From assembly GCF_012933505.1 (NCBI RefSeq), contig NZ_JABBNB010000014.1:106802-170801 (forward strand): 64,000 nucleotides of DNA, in the 5' to 3' direction. Source of the stretch: Gordonia asplenii. GTDB taxonomy: Bacteria; Actinomycetota; Actinomycetes; Mycobacteriales; Mycobacteriaceae. The translations under genes and the position numbers were made by a program. The notes below the pieces were generated by a model. That model saw nothing but the letters and a program-made list of their open reading frames with translations. It did no database searches and was not told the origin of the DNA. Below are positions 26,976-35,759 of the stretch, in pieces (position 1 is the stretch's first letter; each line of letters opens with the position of its first letter).

Positions 26976-27084
26976 AGATGAGGTGAATTGCGCCGACGTC
27001 GTCGCTGGATCCAGGCTCAACCACAGGACGGGGCCTGCCGTCGGTGAATCCTGACTCGACCAGCGGGGAGCTCCCTCCGCAACT

Positions 27085-29199
27085 TCAATACGTGGTTGCG
27101 AACTTCCAGGCGGATCTGATGGCGCCCTCGATGTAGTCGACGGAACCGGCGTCGCCGACCACTTCGACTGAAATGCCTGCCGCAGCGAGGGTTTCGGCCA
27201 GCGGTGCGCCCGACGTCGTGTCAGCGGCGTAGACAACCATGTCCGCCGGTGCCGAATGGGTCGTGTCTTTGACGGTGAATTCGACTGCGGTGGAAGTGAT
27301 TCGGGTAACCAGCGCCTGCCGGTGAACGTCGACGCCGAGCTCGCCCGCGCGTCGAACGGCGGTCCATCGACGGGGCATCGCCATCGGCAGCCCGAGCTGC
27401 TTGCCGGAGTCCAGCAGCGTCACCGAGCGGCCGCGATCGGCGAGCCACTCGGCAAGCTCCAGCCCGACCAGGGATCCGCCGATCACCACGACGTTGCGCC
27501 CCATCGGCAGGAAAGTCCGCGTCAGCCTCCGAATTGCATTGGGACTCTTGGTGATTCCGGACAACTTGCCGAGCTTGCCGATCGCCCGCAGGGTGCGGGA
27601 GCCGTCCGAGTCCTCGGCGCTTCCGAGTAGCAGACTTCGTAGTGTGTCGCCGGTGTGGACGTGGGGGAGGTCGCCGCCGGGGATATCCGGGCGCGGTCGG
27701 ACCGCGCCGGTCGCGACGACGACGTGGTCGGGACCGAGCGCGGTGATCAATTCCGTTGTCGCAGTGGTGTTCAGCCGGACGTCGACGCCGAGCCGGGTGA
27801 TCTCGTCGGTGAGCCAGTCGAGGAGCCGCTCGTTGTCGGGCGTCGTCAGCGTCGAGAACCAGAGCGTGCCGCCGAGGCGGTCGGACTTGTCGACGACGGT
27901 GACCCGATGGCCGCGCAGCGTGAGCAGCCGCGCGGTCTCCAAGCCCGACGGCCCCGCCCCGATCACCACGACGCGTTTGGCGGCACGGGTGGGCTGCAGG
28001 GGTAGTAGCTCTTCGTTGCCCAAGGTCGGGTTGACGGCGCACAGCGGAGTGTCGTCCCAGAAGTTCTCCTGCACGCAGACATAGCAATTGATGCACGGAC
28101 GCACCTGTTCGGGCGTGCCGGCGGCGAGCTTGTTGACCAGGTCGGGGTCGGCGAGCAGTTGGCGGCCCATCGCGGCGAAGTCGATGCGGCCGTCGGCGAT
28201 GGCCTGCTCGGCGACGTCGGGCAGCATGCGCCCGACGGCGATCACCGGGACAGTGACGTGCTTGCGGACCTCGGCGGCGAGCTCCACATACGCGCCGACC
28301 TTGTTCGGCAACGGCCCATCGGTGAAGTTGGAGAACGGGTTTCGGCCCCAGCCGGTCACATGGATGGCATCGGCGCCCGCCTTCTCGAACATCGTCGACG
28401 CCGCGCAGGCCTCGGCATTGGTGAGGCTGCCCTCCTGACCGAATTCTTCGCCCGCGACACGCACGATGACGGCCATCGTGTCGCCGACGGCCTCCTTCAC
28501 CGACGCGATGACCTCGCAGGCGAGGCGGGCGCGATTCGCCAGGCTGCCGCCGTATTCGTCGGTGCGCTGATTGTCGGCCCGAGCGAGGAATCCGCCGAGG
28601 ACATAGCCGTGGGCGCAATGGATTTCGATGGCGTCGACGCCGGCCTTCCGGCAGCGGACGGCGGCGTCGGTCCACGACTGAATCAGCCACGCGATGTCGT
28701 CGGCGGTGGCTTCCCGATAGCTGCCCTGCTTACCCGCGGTGACCGCGGCCATCTTCATCAGTTCGTCGGTGGTGCAGTCCGCGAGCGCGCTCATGTCGTA
28801 GCTGAAGTTCGGTGTGCTGGGCACCAGCATGGCGCGGTCGTCGAGGGTGTCGATACGCGCGATCTTGCCGTGATGGGTGCTTTGCACGCACAGTTTGGCG
28901 CCGGCGGCGTGTACGGCGTCGGCGAGCGCGGTCAGACCGGGGATGAACCGGTCGTCGGAGAGTCCGGGCTCTTTGGTACTGGTGGCACCGATCGGATAGG
29001 CGATGGCCGATGCCCCGGTGATGATCAGGCCTGTTCCGCCTGCGGCTCGAGCGGCGTAGTGGTCGATGTCGGCTTGCTCGATCTCGCCGTCGACGCAGAC
29101 GTTCATGTCCATCGCGGGCAGGACCACACGGTTGCGCAGCGTCATCGGCCCGATTCGGCCGGGCTGCAGGATATGGGAATAAGAACGTGTTCTAGCCAT
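27085..29199 (-). CDS. FadH-like NADH:flavin oxidoreductase (2,4-dienoyl-CoA reductase type)
   Basis: 704 aa. Residues about 10-360 are an Old-Yellow-Enzyme TIM barrel (PGRIGPMTLRNRVVLPAMD... IEIHCAHGYVLGGFLARADNQRTDEYGGS). CINCYVC plus a later Cys supply a 4Fe-4S cluster near residue 370. The C-terminal half has two dinucleotide-binding motifs (VVVIGAGPSGLETARLL; NVVVIGGSLVGLELAEWL). The architecture matches 2,4-dienoyl-CoA reductase FadH and relatives acting on enones. A KstR-like site sits in codons 2-6, suggesting a link to sterol or fatty acid catabolism. Substrate remains inferred. Confidence 0.88.
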   Translation of the reverse strand: MARTRSYSHILQPGRIGPMTLRNRVVLPAMDMNVCVDGEIEQADIDHYAARAAGGTGLIITGASAIAYPIGATSTKEPGLSDDRFIPGLTALADAVHAAGAKLCVQSTHHGKIARIDTLDDRAMLVPSTPNFSYDMSALADCTTDELMKMAAVTAGKQGSYREATADDIAWLIQSWTDAAVRCRKAGVDAIEIHCAHGYVLGGFLARADNQRTDEYGGSLANRARLACEVIASVKEAVGDTMAVIVRVAGEEFGQEGSLTNAEACAASTMFEKAGADAIHVTGWGRNPFSNFTDGPLPNKVGAYVELAAEVRKHVTVPVIAVGRMLPDVAEQAIADGRIDFAAMGRQLLADPDLVNKLAAGTPEQVRPCINCYVCVQENFWDDTPLCAVNPTLGNEELLPLQPTRAAKRVVVIGAGPSGLETARLLTLRGHRVTVVDKSDRLGGTLWFSTLTTPDNERLLDWLTDEITRLGVDVRLNTTATTELITALGPDHVVVATGAVRPRPDIPGGDLPHVHTGDTLRSLLLGSAEDSDGSRTLRAIGKLGKLSGITKSPNAIRRLTRTFLPMGRNVVVIGGSLVGLELAEWLADRGRSVTLLDSGKQLGLPMAMPRRWTAVRRAGELGVDVHRQALVTRITSTAVEFTVKDTTHSAPADMVVYAADTTSGAPLAETLAAAGISVEVVGDAGSVDYIEGAIRSAWKFATTY
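29181..29194 (-). promoter_or_regulatory. KstR-like operator at the start of the FadH-like gene
   Basis: The minus strand reads TAGAACACGTTCTT, 13 of 14 positions of the published KstR consensus TAGAACACGTTCTA. It covers codons 2-6 of the FadH-like gene, a position that would block early transcription if the message begins at or near the ATG. No other match was noticed in the window. Confidence 0.5.
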
Positions 29200-29402
29200 G
29201 CGGTTGAGCGTACCGCAGATTCAATCAGTGATTGAACAAGTGATGGAATTCGGTGCCCGGACCGTCGGCCCATCGACTGAGCGTCGAGCAGTTCCTTAGC
29301 GGTGCGAAGCGTGCCCATCGATTCAGGGGCAAGGCTTTTCCGTCTTGTCCTCTACGCGGCATTCTCACAGGATTGGTCAGTCGGGCAACAGCTGAGAATG
29401 GG

Positions 29403-29792
29403 GTGAGGGTGACTACCGTGTGGACAGCGAGTCCCGAGAATTCGACGAGTACGACAGGGCAGTGCGACGGTGCCGGCCATCGACCGCTGGAGATGCTGCG
29501 ACGTCGGGCGATGCATCCGCCCGCGGTCGGACTTCGCGGCGGACTGGCCGCGCACCGCACCGCACCGCCGCAACTCAGCCAACGCGAGCGCGAGGTGCTG
29601 CGAATGTGGGTGATGACCGATTCGAAGACCGAAGCCGCACAACGACTGTTCCTCAGCACGTCGACGGTGAGCACGCACATCACCCGCATTCGGCAGAAGT
29701 ACGACGACGTCGGGCGGCCGGCGCGGACCAAGGCCAGCCTGCTGGTGCGAGCCCTGCAGGACGGTCACGTTCGCCTCGATGAGCTGGACTAG
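29403..29792 (+). CDS. LuxR-type HTH protein
   Basis: About 129 aa. A short N-terminal part without a receiver is followed by a GerE/LuxR HTH at residues about 65-125 (LSQREREVLRMWVMTDSKTEAAQRLFLSTSTVSTHITRIRQKYDDVGRPARTKASLLVRALQDG). The start is uncertain: GTG 29403 or GTG 29409 fit best, since upstream residues look non-coding. It stands 34 bp before a full NarL-type response regulator whose HTH ends in a related PxxTKxxLxxRAxxDG segment. It may bind overlapping sites with that regulator. Confidence 0.78.
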   Translation: MRVTTVWTASPENSTSTTGQCDGAGHRPLEMLRRRAMHPPAVGLRGGLAAHRTAPPQLSQREREVLRMWVMTDSKTEAAQRLFLSTSTVSTHITRIRQKYDDVGRPARTKASLLVRALQDGHVRLDELD

Positions 29793-29826
29793 CCTCAGAT
29801 CAGTCGGCTGATCAGGAGGGTGCACC

Positions 29827-30480
29827 GTGCAGAACGGATTACGTCGAATCGGACTTGTCGAGGACCATGAATCGGTGGCACTCGGACTGCGCGCGATGCT
29901 CGTCGACGAGGCTGATCTGGAACTGACGGCATGGGCGCCGACCGTGGGCGAATTGCTCGCCGACAGCGCGGATTTCGCCCTCGTCGTCCTCGACCTGCGA
30001 CTCGCCGACGGCACCTCGCCCAAGGCGAACGTCGAAGCGTTGCACGATGCCGGACTCGAAGTGCTGATCTTCACCGGCGGAGAGAATCCGTACCTGGTGC
30101 GGTCGGCGGCGCGGGCAGGGGTGCTCGGCGTGATCCGCAAGTCGGAGCCGGCGGCGAAAGTGGTCGAGGCGCTTCGAGTCGCGGCGTCGGGCGGTCACGT
30201 GATGACCACCGACTGGGCCGCGGCCATCGACGCCGACCCCGACCTGCCCGACGTCGGCCTGAGCCCGCGCCAGCGAGAAGTGCTGGCGTTGTACGCATCC
30301 GGTGAGAAGGTCACCCGGGTGGCGCGGTTGACCGGACTCGCCGAGCAGACCGTGAACGACTATCTCAACCGGATCCGGCGCAAGTACGCCGAGGCGGGCC
30401 GGCCGGCGCCTACCAAGACCGACCTGTACAAGCGAGCTGTGGAGGACGGGTGGCTGCCGATACCGCACTACGGCGAGTAG
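29827..30480 (+). CDS. NarL/LuxR family response regulator
   Basis: 217 aa, GTG start. The receiver has acidic pair E12/D13 (VEDHESV), phospho-acceptor D56 (VVLDLRLAD), T83 (FTGG) and K105 (RKSEP), all conserved. A LuxR-type HTH follows at residues about 143-205 (LSPRQREVLALYASGEKVTRVARLTGLAEQTVNDYLNRIRRKYAEAG). It overlaps the kinase gene start by 31 bases, so the pair is coupled. It probably regulates genes in response to an envelope signal; targets are unknown. Confidence 0.9.
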   Translation: MQNGLRRIGLVEDHESVALGLRAMLVDEADLELTAWAPTVGELLADSADFALVVLDLRLADGTSPKANVEALHDAGLEVLIFTGGENPYLVRSAARAGVLGVIRKSEPAAKVVEALRVAASGGHVMTTDWAAAIDADPDLPDVGLSPRQREVLALYASGEKVTRVARLTGLAEQTVNDYLNRIRRKYAEAGRPAPTKTDLYKRAVEDGWLPIPHYGE

Positions 30481-31706
30481 CGGCACCACGCCCGCGGACC
30501 GGCCTGGCCTGGCGAGTCGGCGTGCTCGACGTCGGACCGGCCGAACGTCGGCTGGCGCGGATGTTCGCCCGGTTCGTCAGCGTCGGATACCTGCTGTTTC
30601 TGCTGGTGCTGGCGCCGCAGATCATCGAACAGTCGGCGTGGATGCCCGCGTGGTGGACGCCCACCCTGGTCGTGGTCGTGTGGGCGCCGGCGTTCGCCCT
30701 GGGGGCGGTGACGTTCGGCCAGGAGCGGTGGATCGCGCCGACGGCGGCGCTGACCGCGCTGTCGTTCCTGGTCGCGCCGATCAGTTGGCTGCTGATCGCA
30801 CCCGGTGTGGTGGCGCCCGGCGGGCAGGCGGGAGCCGTCCCGTGGATGGCGCTGATGCCGGGGCTCGCTGCGTTGGCCGCGTCGTTGCCGTGGTCCACTC
30901 CGTTCGTGGCGATCCACTTGCTGACCATCTGCACGCTGTGTCAGCTGGTCGCCCACAGTTCGCGGGGATGGAACGGCGCGACCATTCTCGTCCTCGACAC
31001 GTTGTTCTCCGTCGGCTTCTGCAGTGTGTTCGTCGGCGGTGCGGTGATGGCGATCCGAACGGGTCGTCACCTCGATCAGGCTACGGTGACCGCCCGCCGA
31101 CACGCTGCCGCGGCCGCCGAGGCCGAGGCGCGGGAGGTGGAGCGCGAACGATTCGACGCGCTGGTGCACGACGGCGTGCTCTCGACCCTGCTGCTCGCCG
31201 CGACCACCGGCGTCGACGCGTCCTTGCAGCGCCAGGCCACGCGGACCCTTGCGCAGATTGACGGGCTGCGCCACGCCGATCGCCGGCAGGATCCGCTTCG
31301 GACTGTCGAGGCGGTGGCGCTGTTGCGGGCCGCCGCCACCGATGCCGACGAGAACATCACCTTCCGGGTGCTCGACCCGTCGTCGAATCACGAGGTGCCG
31401 GCGCACGTGGTCCGGGTGGTGGCCGCCGCGTTGGGTGAGGCGGTGCGGAACAGTGTTCGCCATGCGTCGGGGCCGCTCGTCGCGGCTCGACGCTGGGTGG
31501 TCGTCGAGATCTCCGACGGCGCGTTGCGAGTGGTGGTCAACGACGACGGTGTCGGCTTCGACATGAAGCGAATCGCGCACCACCGCATGGGAATCAAGGT
31601 CAGCATCCTGGGCCGGATGAGCCAGCTCGACGGCGGGGCGGCCGAAGTACTGTCCGCGCCGACGGAGGGCACCGTGGTGTCGTTGCGCTGGGTGGCGCAG
31701 GCATGA
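30450..31706 (+). CDS. Membrane sensor histidine kinase
   Basis: 418 aa, GTG start overlapping the response regulator. Five or six N-terminal membrane helices (residues about 45-205) are followed by a short coiled coil and the phospho-acceptor segment ERFDALVHDGVLSTLLLA (His240), a DesK/HisKA_3-like form. The HATPase domain shows ALGEAVRNSVRHA (N box), VVNDDGVGFD (G1) and a final EGTVVSLRW. It likely phosphorylates the upstream regulator. Its stop overlaps the next gene by four bases (ATGA). Confidence 0.86.
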   Translation: MAADTALRRVAAPRPRTGLAWRVGVLDVGPAERRLARMFARFVSVGYLLFLLVLAPQIIEQSAWMPAWWTPTLVVVVWAPAFALGAVTFGQERWIAPTAALTALSFLVAPISWLLIAPGVVAPGGQAGAVPWMALMPGLAALAASLPWSTPFVAIHLLTICTLCQLVAHSSRGWNGATILVLDTLFSVGFCSVFVGGAVMAIRTGRHLDQATVTARRHAAAAAEAEAREVERERFDALVHDGVLSTLLLAATTGVDASLQRQATRTLAQIDGLRHADRRQDPLRTVEAVALLRAAATDADENITFRVLDPSSNHEVPAHVVRVVAAALGEAVRNSVRHASGPLVAARRWVVVEISDGALRVVVNDDGVGFDMKRIAHHRMGIKVSILGRMSQLDGGAAEVLSAPTEGTVVSLRWVAQA

Positions 31707-32752
31707 GCGCTCGACTCGCCGGGGCCGACGGTGACACCCGGACGCTGCTCGGCCTCCACACGCGGACCGCGTGGTTCATCTTCGGTCTCAACACGGTGGT
31801 CAACCTGGCCCTCGTGGTGTGGTGCGGTGACCGGCTGTCGCCGCTGTGGCTGCCGCTGGTCGGGTGGTGTCTGGTGGTGGCGAGCGGCGCGGCACTGCTA
31901 TTGGTCGGCGGCGACCCGCTGCCGGTCTGGGCGTCGGCGTGCATCGCGCTCAGCGGCCCCCTCGCCGTCGTCCTCACGGTGCCCGCGATATCGATGGATA
32001 CCTATGACCCGCACGCGATTTGGATGACCGGTCCGGTGACCTGTGTCCTCGCCTACCTGTGCGTCCGCGGCCGATCCGCCTTCGGCTGGTTGGGACTGAC
32101 CACCATGATCGGGGCGTTGGTGGTTTGGACGTGGCGTGTTGGGATGGGGCCGACTGCCGGATTGGTGCTCGCCGGAAGCAATTTCGCGGCGCTCGGGATG
32201 GCGACCTTCTTCGCGTACACGATTCGTCCCGCGGCGGAGTCGATCTACGCCCTACGCAGCCGCGAAGCGCAGCGGGCCGCCGACGAGGCCGGCGCGGCGG
32301 CGATTCTCGACGTCCGCGACCGTCGCATCGAACAACTCGACACCGATGCGCGACCCCTGCTCCAACGGATCGCCGACGGCGCCGAACTCACCACCGACGA
32401 GCGCATCGAGTGCCGCATGCTCGAGGCGCACCTGCGAGATGGGTTGCGCGGCACGGTTCTCGCCGCGGAACCGGTGGTGACCGCCGCTCGGGCGGCCCGG
32501 CTGCGCGGCGTCGAAGTGGTGCTGCTCGACGACGGCGCCATCGCGTCGGTCGACTCGCCGCAGGCCCGCGCGGTACGCGCGACGCTCGCCACCGAGCTCG
32601 ACGCCGCCCGCGACGGGCGGGTGACCGCGCGCGTCCTGCCGACCGGGCGCGAGCGGCTGGGCACCGTCGTCGCCGACACCGGCACCGGCTACCGCCGACT
32701 GGAGTTCGGGCCCACCGGTGAGGTGGTGTCAGTGCTGGTCGACGACGAGTGA
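31703..32752 (+). CDS. Membrane protein partner of the two-component system
   Basis: 349 aa. About five or six membrane helices in the first 175 residues resemble the layout of the preceding kinase. A coiled region (RSREAQRAADEAGAAAILDVRDRRIEQLD) and a cytoplasmic domain (LTTDERIECRMLEAHLRDGLRGTVLAAEPVVTAARAARLRGVEVVLLDDG) follow. No ATP-binding G boxes or clear phospho-acceptor are visible, so it looks like a degenerate kinase or signal adaptor. It is translationally coupled to the kinase and is the last gene of the four-gene locus. Confidence 0.72.
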   Translation: MSARLAGADGDTRTLLGLHTRTAWFIFGLNTVVNLALVVWCGDRLSPLWLPLVGWCLVVASGAALLLVGGDPLPVWASACIALSGPLAVVLTVPAISMDTYDPHAIWMTGPVTCVLAYLCVRGRSAFGWLGLTTMIGALVVWTWRVGMGPTAGLVLAGSNFAALGMATFFAYTIRPAAESIYALRSREAQRAADEAGAAAILDVRDRRIEQLDTDARPLLQRIADGAELTTDERIECRMLEAHLRDGLRGTVLAAEPVVTAARAARLRGVEVVLLDDGAIASVDSPQARAVRATLATELDAARDGRVTARVLPTGRERLGTVVADTGTGYRRLEFGPTGEVVSVLVDDE

Positions 32753-32903
32753 TCGGCGTGGCTCGTGGGAGGTATGAGCGGTTCTGGAGCCGCTGACTCT
32801 TCGCTCCACCACTTTCGGTCGTGCGGAAGCACGAACGCTGGGGCGTATCTGTCCGGGACCGGGGTTCACCGGGCCGACGTCGCGGATCAGGTTTGTGCGG
32901 CGG

Positions 32904-33248
32904 TCAGCCGCCGCGATTGAACGCCACGGCTGCCCGGACCAGATCGACGAACGCGGCGTCGTCGAGCTTGTCGGATTCTTTGAGGTCGACGGCGCGACGC
33001 GTTCCGGCGGTGAGGCTGGAATTGAAGATCTTGGTCGGGTCGGCCAGCGCGGCGCCCTGGGCAAAGGTGACCTTGACCTTGTCCTTGTAGGTTTCGACGG
33101 TGCAGACGAGGCCGTCGAGCGAAAACGTCGGCACGCCATCGGGATTGGACGGCTTGCGCCATTTGATCTCTTCGGCGACGTCGGGGTCGGCCTGCCGGAT
33201 CAGTTCGCGGATGTCGTTGACTCGGGTCTCGCGCCAGTCGCTGGTCAT
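32904..33248 (-). CDS. DUF1801 (YdhG-like) protein
   Basis: 114 aa. The pattern EEIKWRKPSNPDGVPTFSLDGLVCTVETYKDKVKVTFAQGAALADPTKIFNSSLTAGTRRAVDLKESDKLDDAAFVDLVRAAVAFN matches DUF1801, a small cytosolic fold related to YdhG/frataxin-like proteins with unknown function. It lies 31 bp downstream of the PaaI-type thioesterase gene on the same strand and may be cotranscribed with it. Confidence 0.84.
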   Translation of the reverse strand: MTSDWRETRVNDIRELIRQADPDVAEEIKWRKPSNPDGVPTFSLDGLVCTVETYKDKVKVTFAQGAALADPTKIFNSSLTAGTRRAVDLKESDKLDDAAFVDLVRAAVAFNRGG

Positions 33249-33279
33249 CCGCCCACGCTAACCGATCCGGCGGACGACG

Positions 33280-33681
33280 TCACAGGGACGCCTGGGTCTG
33301 CGTGGTCTTCGCGACGAGTTTGCCTGCGTCGTCACGGATTTCGGTTTCGACGACGATGAAGGATCGTCCCGCGTGCAGGGGAGTGGCGGTCGCTGTCGCG
33401 TGGCCGGATCTGATCGACCGGAGGAAGTTGGTCTTCGACTCGACCGTCGTCGTCGCTTGTTTACCCTCGGGGAGATTGAGGTAGGCGCAGACGGCTCCGG
33501 TGGAGTCGGCCAACGCCATCAAAGTCCCGCCGTGCAGCGCCCCGCCGATCGTGCACAGGCTCTCGTCCCACGCGAGTCGGCTGCGGACCCGTTCTGGCGT
33601 GACTTCGAGCGCCTCGACGCCGAGCTTCGCGGACAGGGGCATGGTGGAGTGGAACAGCGCGGTTCCGTCGGTGTCAGTCAT
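33280..33681 (-). CDS. PaaI-type hotdog thioesterase
   Basis: 133 aa single hotdog domain. The family motif GGALHGGTLMALADSTGAVCAYLN is clear (residues about 47-70), followed by VESKTNFLRSIRSGHATATATPLHAGRSFIVVETEI. Such enzymes hydrolyse aromatic or medium acyl-CoA thioesters, usually as tetramers. The sequence does not show the exact substrate. Confidence 0.86.
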   Translation of the reverse strand: MTDTDGTALFHSTMPLSAKLGVEALEVTPERVRSRLAWDESLCTIGGALHGGTLMALADSTGAVCAYLNLPEGKQATTTVESKTNFLRSIRSGHATATATPLHAGRSFIVVETEIRDDAGKLVAKTTQTQASL

Positions 33682-33818
33682 GGCCTCGAGGATGCCGGGT
33701 GTCGGGGCCGGAAGCGATTACTTCCGAGGTAATGGTGAATTTGCCGGTTGCGCGCGGGTTTACAATTAGTCGGACTAACATTTCGACGTCGTGTGCGTCG
33801 ACCACGATTGGAGCCCAC

Positions 33819-33998
33819 ATGAAGAAGCGAATCATCACCGGTCTCCTCGCGGTGGCCGCCGCAGGCGCCGTGGCAACGGCAGTTCCGACGACCGCATCGG
33901 CCGCACCCGTTGAGCCGCACCAGGTTTCGGCGTTCGGTTCAGTGTCGCTGTGCTTCGGAGTTCCGTTGGGGCCGGTCAGTGTGACGGTGTGCTTGTAG
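33819..33998 (+). CDS. Small secreted peptide
   Basis: 59-aa precursor. Signal peptide KKRIITGLLAVAAAGAVATAVPTTASAAP with likely cleavage near residue 28 leaves a mature peptide of about 30 residues containing two Cys (VSLCFGVPLGPVSVTVCL) that could form one disulfide. GGAG lies 7 nt before the ATG. It is located about 160 bp left of the tRNA-derived attachment site, on the chromosomal side. Function unknown. Confidence 0.68.
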   Translation: MKKRIITGLLAVAAAGAVATAVPTTASAAPVEPHQVSAFGSVSLCFGVPLGPVSVTVCL

Positions 33999-34137
33999 GG
34001 CATGGATCCTACCTGGATCCACCGACGGCACGCCCCATCCGCTGGTTCGTCGAGTGGCATTGGGCCGAGCGCAAATCGGCCGACCAGAGCGAGTGTGCTG
34101 CGGCGTGACTGGCGTTGGAGAACCTTGGGAGACCGCT

Positions 34138-34214
34138 CTACCTGCACAAACACTGGATCCGATGACGGGAATCGAACCCGCGTATTCAGCTTGGGAAGCT
34201 GATGTTCTGCCATT
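34138..34214. repeat. Left attachment-site repeat (tRNA-Gly 3' remnant)
   Basis: 34159-34214 is identical over 56 bp to 42693-42748, and the similarity extends left to 34138 with only three mismatches. The shared core is the 3' part of the tRNA-Gly gene at 42691-42761, from the D loop to the acceptor stem. The 5' part of the tRNA is missing here (ATTTGCCGAG replaces ATTGAACTAC), so this copy cannot make a tRNA. It marks the left boundary of the integrated element. Confidence 0.9.
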
Positions 34215-34607
34215 TGCCGAGTAATACCACCAGCCCTTAAGTTTGCGAGATCTCAGCATTCTCGCAGGTGAGAGCTAGCGTATCGCTACCGCCTGCGTAC
34301 CTGCGGCCACCGCTGAACTAGTGACAGCTTGGCCCCCGGTGGCAGGGGTGGTGCCGGGGTAGGGCTGGGCCTACAGTGGCCGGTAGCCGGGCTGTGCCCG
34401 GTCAGCTCCCGTTCGATGCTCCCGGGTGCGTCTCCAATTCCACGTTTCTTGCGCACCTCGGAGCATTAATCGCCTTTCGCAACAGGCTGTGCCTGTTGCA
34501 TCCCCCGCTCTCGGGTTGAACTCGCGAGCAGTCGGAATCCTCAGTGGTTGAAACCGCGCAGACAACCGGATTCTGCTTCTCTCGCAAAATCAATCTAAGG
34601 AGTACCA
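34215..34607. other. Non-coding left arm of the element
   Basis: 393 bp without a convincing gene. It contains two adjacent GTG-starting 12-mers, GTGGCAGGGGTG (34339-34350) and GTGCCGGGGTAG (34351-34362), whose second copy recurs at the other end of the element. A small GCAACAGGC/GCCTGTTGC hairpin lies near 34480-34500. AAGGAG just before 34608 is the ribosome site of the capsid gene. The segment probably holds integrase arm sites and the capsid-operon promoter. Confidence 0.5.
34339..34362 (+). repeat. Left-arm tandem 12-bp repeats, possible integrase arm sites
   Basis: GTGGCAGGGGTG and GTGCCGGGGTAG lie back to back about 125 bp inside the left core repeat. The exact 12-mer GTGCCGGGGTAG and a second near copy recur in the same orientation at 42609-42631, about 60 bp inside the right core. 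Pairs of direct repeats flanking the crossover core are usual binding sites for the N-terminal domain of tyrosine integrases. Confidence 0.5.
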
Positions 34608-35759
34608 ATGACTCTCACCGATCTTCACGACCTGTTGGCGTACGGCGCGGACAGCGCGCGCGGCTATTCCACCGAAGGCGACGTCCTCGTTTCCCAGACC
34701 GGCGACGGCGTCGACCTGAATCTCATCTGGGACGAAGTTGCCGCAGTCGTGGCTCAATGGAACAGCAAGCGTTCCGCGCTGGCCTCGCTCGTCAGCTACC
34801 CGACCGTCGTGCCCGGCGACGCCATCCCGCAAACCCTGGGCGGCGACAACTTCGAGGAAGCCAGCGAGTTCGGTGAGCCGAAAGGCATTGCGGCAGAACC
34901 AGATGCGCTGATCCTCGGCTACACCCTCAAAGACTTTGACCTCGCCAGCCGCATGACCTGGAAGTTCCTCCGCGCGGCCAGCGCCGAACAAGTGCGCAGC
35001 GCCATCAACCGCGCCTTGGAGGCCGACAATCGTCTCGTCACGGGCACGATCCTGCGTCGGCTGTTCGATCCCGCCGAGGGTGCGAATGAGAACATGACTC
35101 GCGTGTTCGGGCTGTGGAACGGTACCGACGGCCTGGTTCCGCCGAGCTACGCCGGTCAGAACTTCGCGGCCAGCACGTCGCACTACCTGGTTTCTGGCAA
35201 TTCTGAACTGGACCCCGGCGACCTGGTCGACGCGATCAATGCGGTACGCAGCAAAGGATTTGGCGTAGACGCGCTATCGCGGCTGCTCGTGCTGTGCCAC
35301 CCGGCCGAGGCCGAAGTCATCTCGACGTTCAAGGCTGGCGTGGAGACTAGCGGCGTCGAGTCGAAGTACGACTTCGTGCCCAGCGCCAGCGCACCCGCGT
35401 ACATGACTACCGACAACATCGTCGGGCAGATCGCACCCGGCGAGTTCGGCGGCCTGGAAGTACTGGGCTCGTACGGACCGGCGTGGGTATGTCCCAGCGC
35501 ATACGTGCCTCTCGGCTACGTCGCCGTCGTTGCGACCGGCGGACCGAACAGCCCCGCCAACGTGATCGGCTTCCGCCAGCACCCCAACCCCGACTATCAG
35601 GGGTTGCGTCAGATCGCGGGAACCGTAGCGCGGTATCCGTTGCAGGACAGCTTCTTTCAACGTTCGTTCGGTGTGGGCGTCCGCCGTCGCGGAGCTGCGT
35701 GTGTGGTGCAGGTGAAGGCCTCCGGCGCGTATACCGCTCCCACGTGGGCGTGGCGCTGA
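34608..35759 (+). CDS. HK97-fold phage major capsid protein
   Basis: 383 aa. The C-terminal part (ANVIGFRQHPNPDYQGLRQIAGTVARYPLQDSFFQRSFGVGVRRRGAACVVQVKASGAYT) and the preceding PLGYVAVVATGGPNSP are characteristic of actinophage major capsid proteins; the N-terminal part (LIWDEVAAVVAQWNSKRSALASLVSYPTV) fits the same group. It would form the icosahedral shell. AAGGAG precedes ATG 34608. It is first in a three-gene operon with one- and four-base overlaps. No prohead protease or scaffold gene is recognised nearby. Confidence 0.82.
   Translation: MTLTDLHDLLAYGADSARGYSTEGDVLVSQTGDGVDLNLIWDEVAAVVAQWNSKRSALASLVSYPTVVPGDAIPQTLGGDNFEEASEFGEPKGIAAEPDALILGYTLKDFDLASRMTWKFLRAASAEQVRSAINRALEADNRLVTGTILRRLFDPAEGANENMTRVFGLWNGTDGLVPPSYAGQNFAASTSHYLVSGNSELDPGDLVDAINAVRSKGFGVDALSRLLVLCHPAEAEVISTFKAGVETSGVESKYDFVPSASAPAYMTTDNIVGQIAPGEFGGLEVLGSYGPAWVCPSAYVPLGYVAVVATGGPNSPANVIGFRQHPNPDYQGLRQIAGTVARYPLQDSFFQRSFGVGVRRRGAACVVQVKASGAYTAPTWAWR

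Noticed and set aside
34138..34214. A second functional tRNA-Gly gene
   Set aside because: The first 13 nt of the tRNA (acceptor and D stem 5' strand) are absent.
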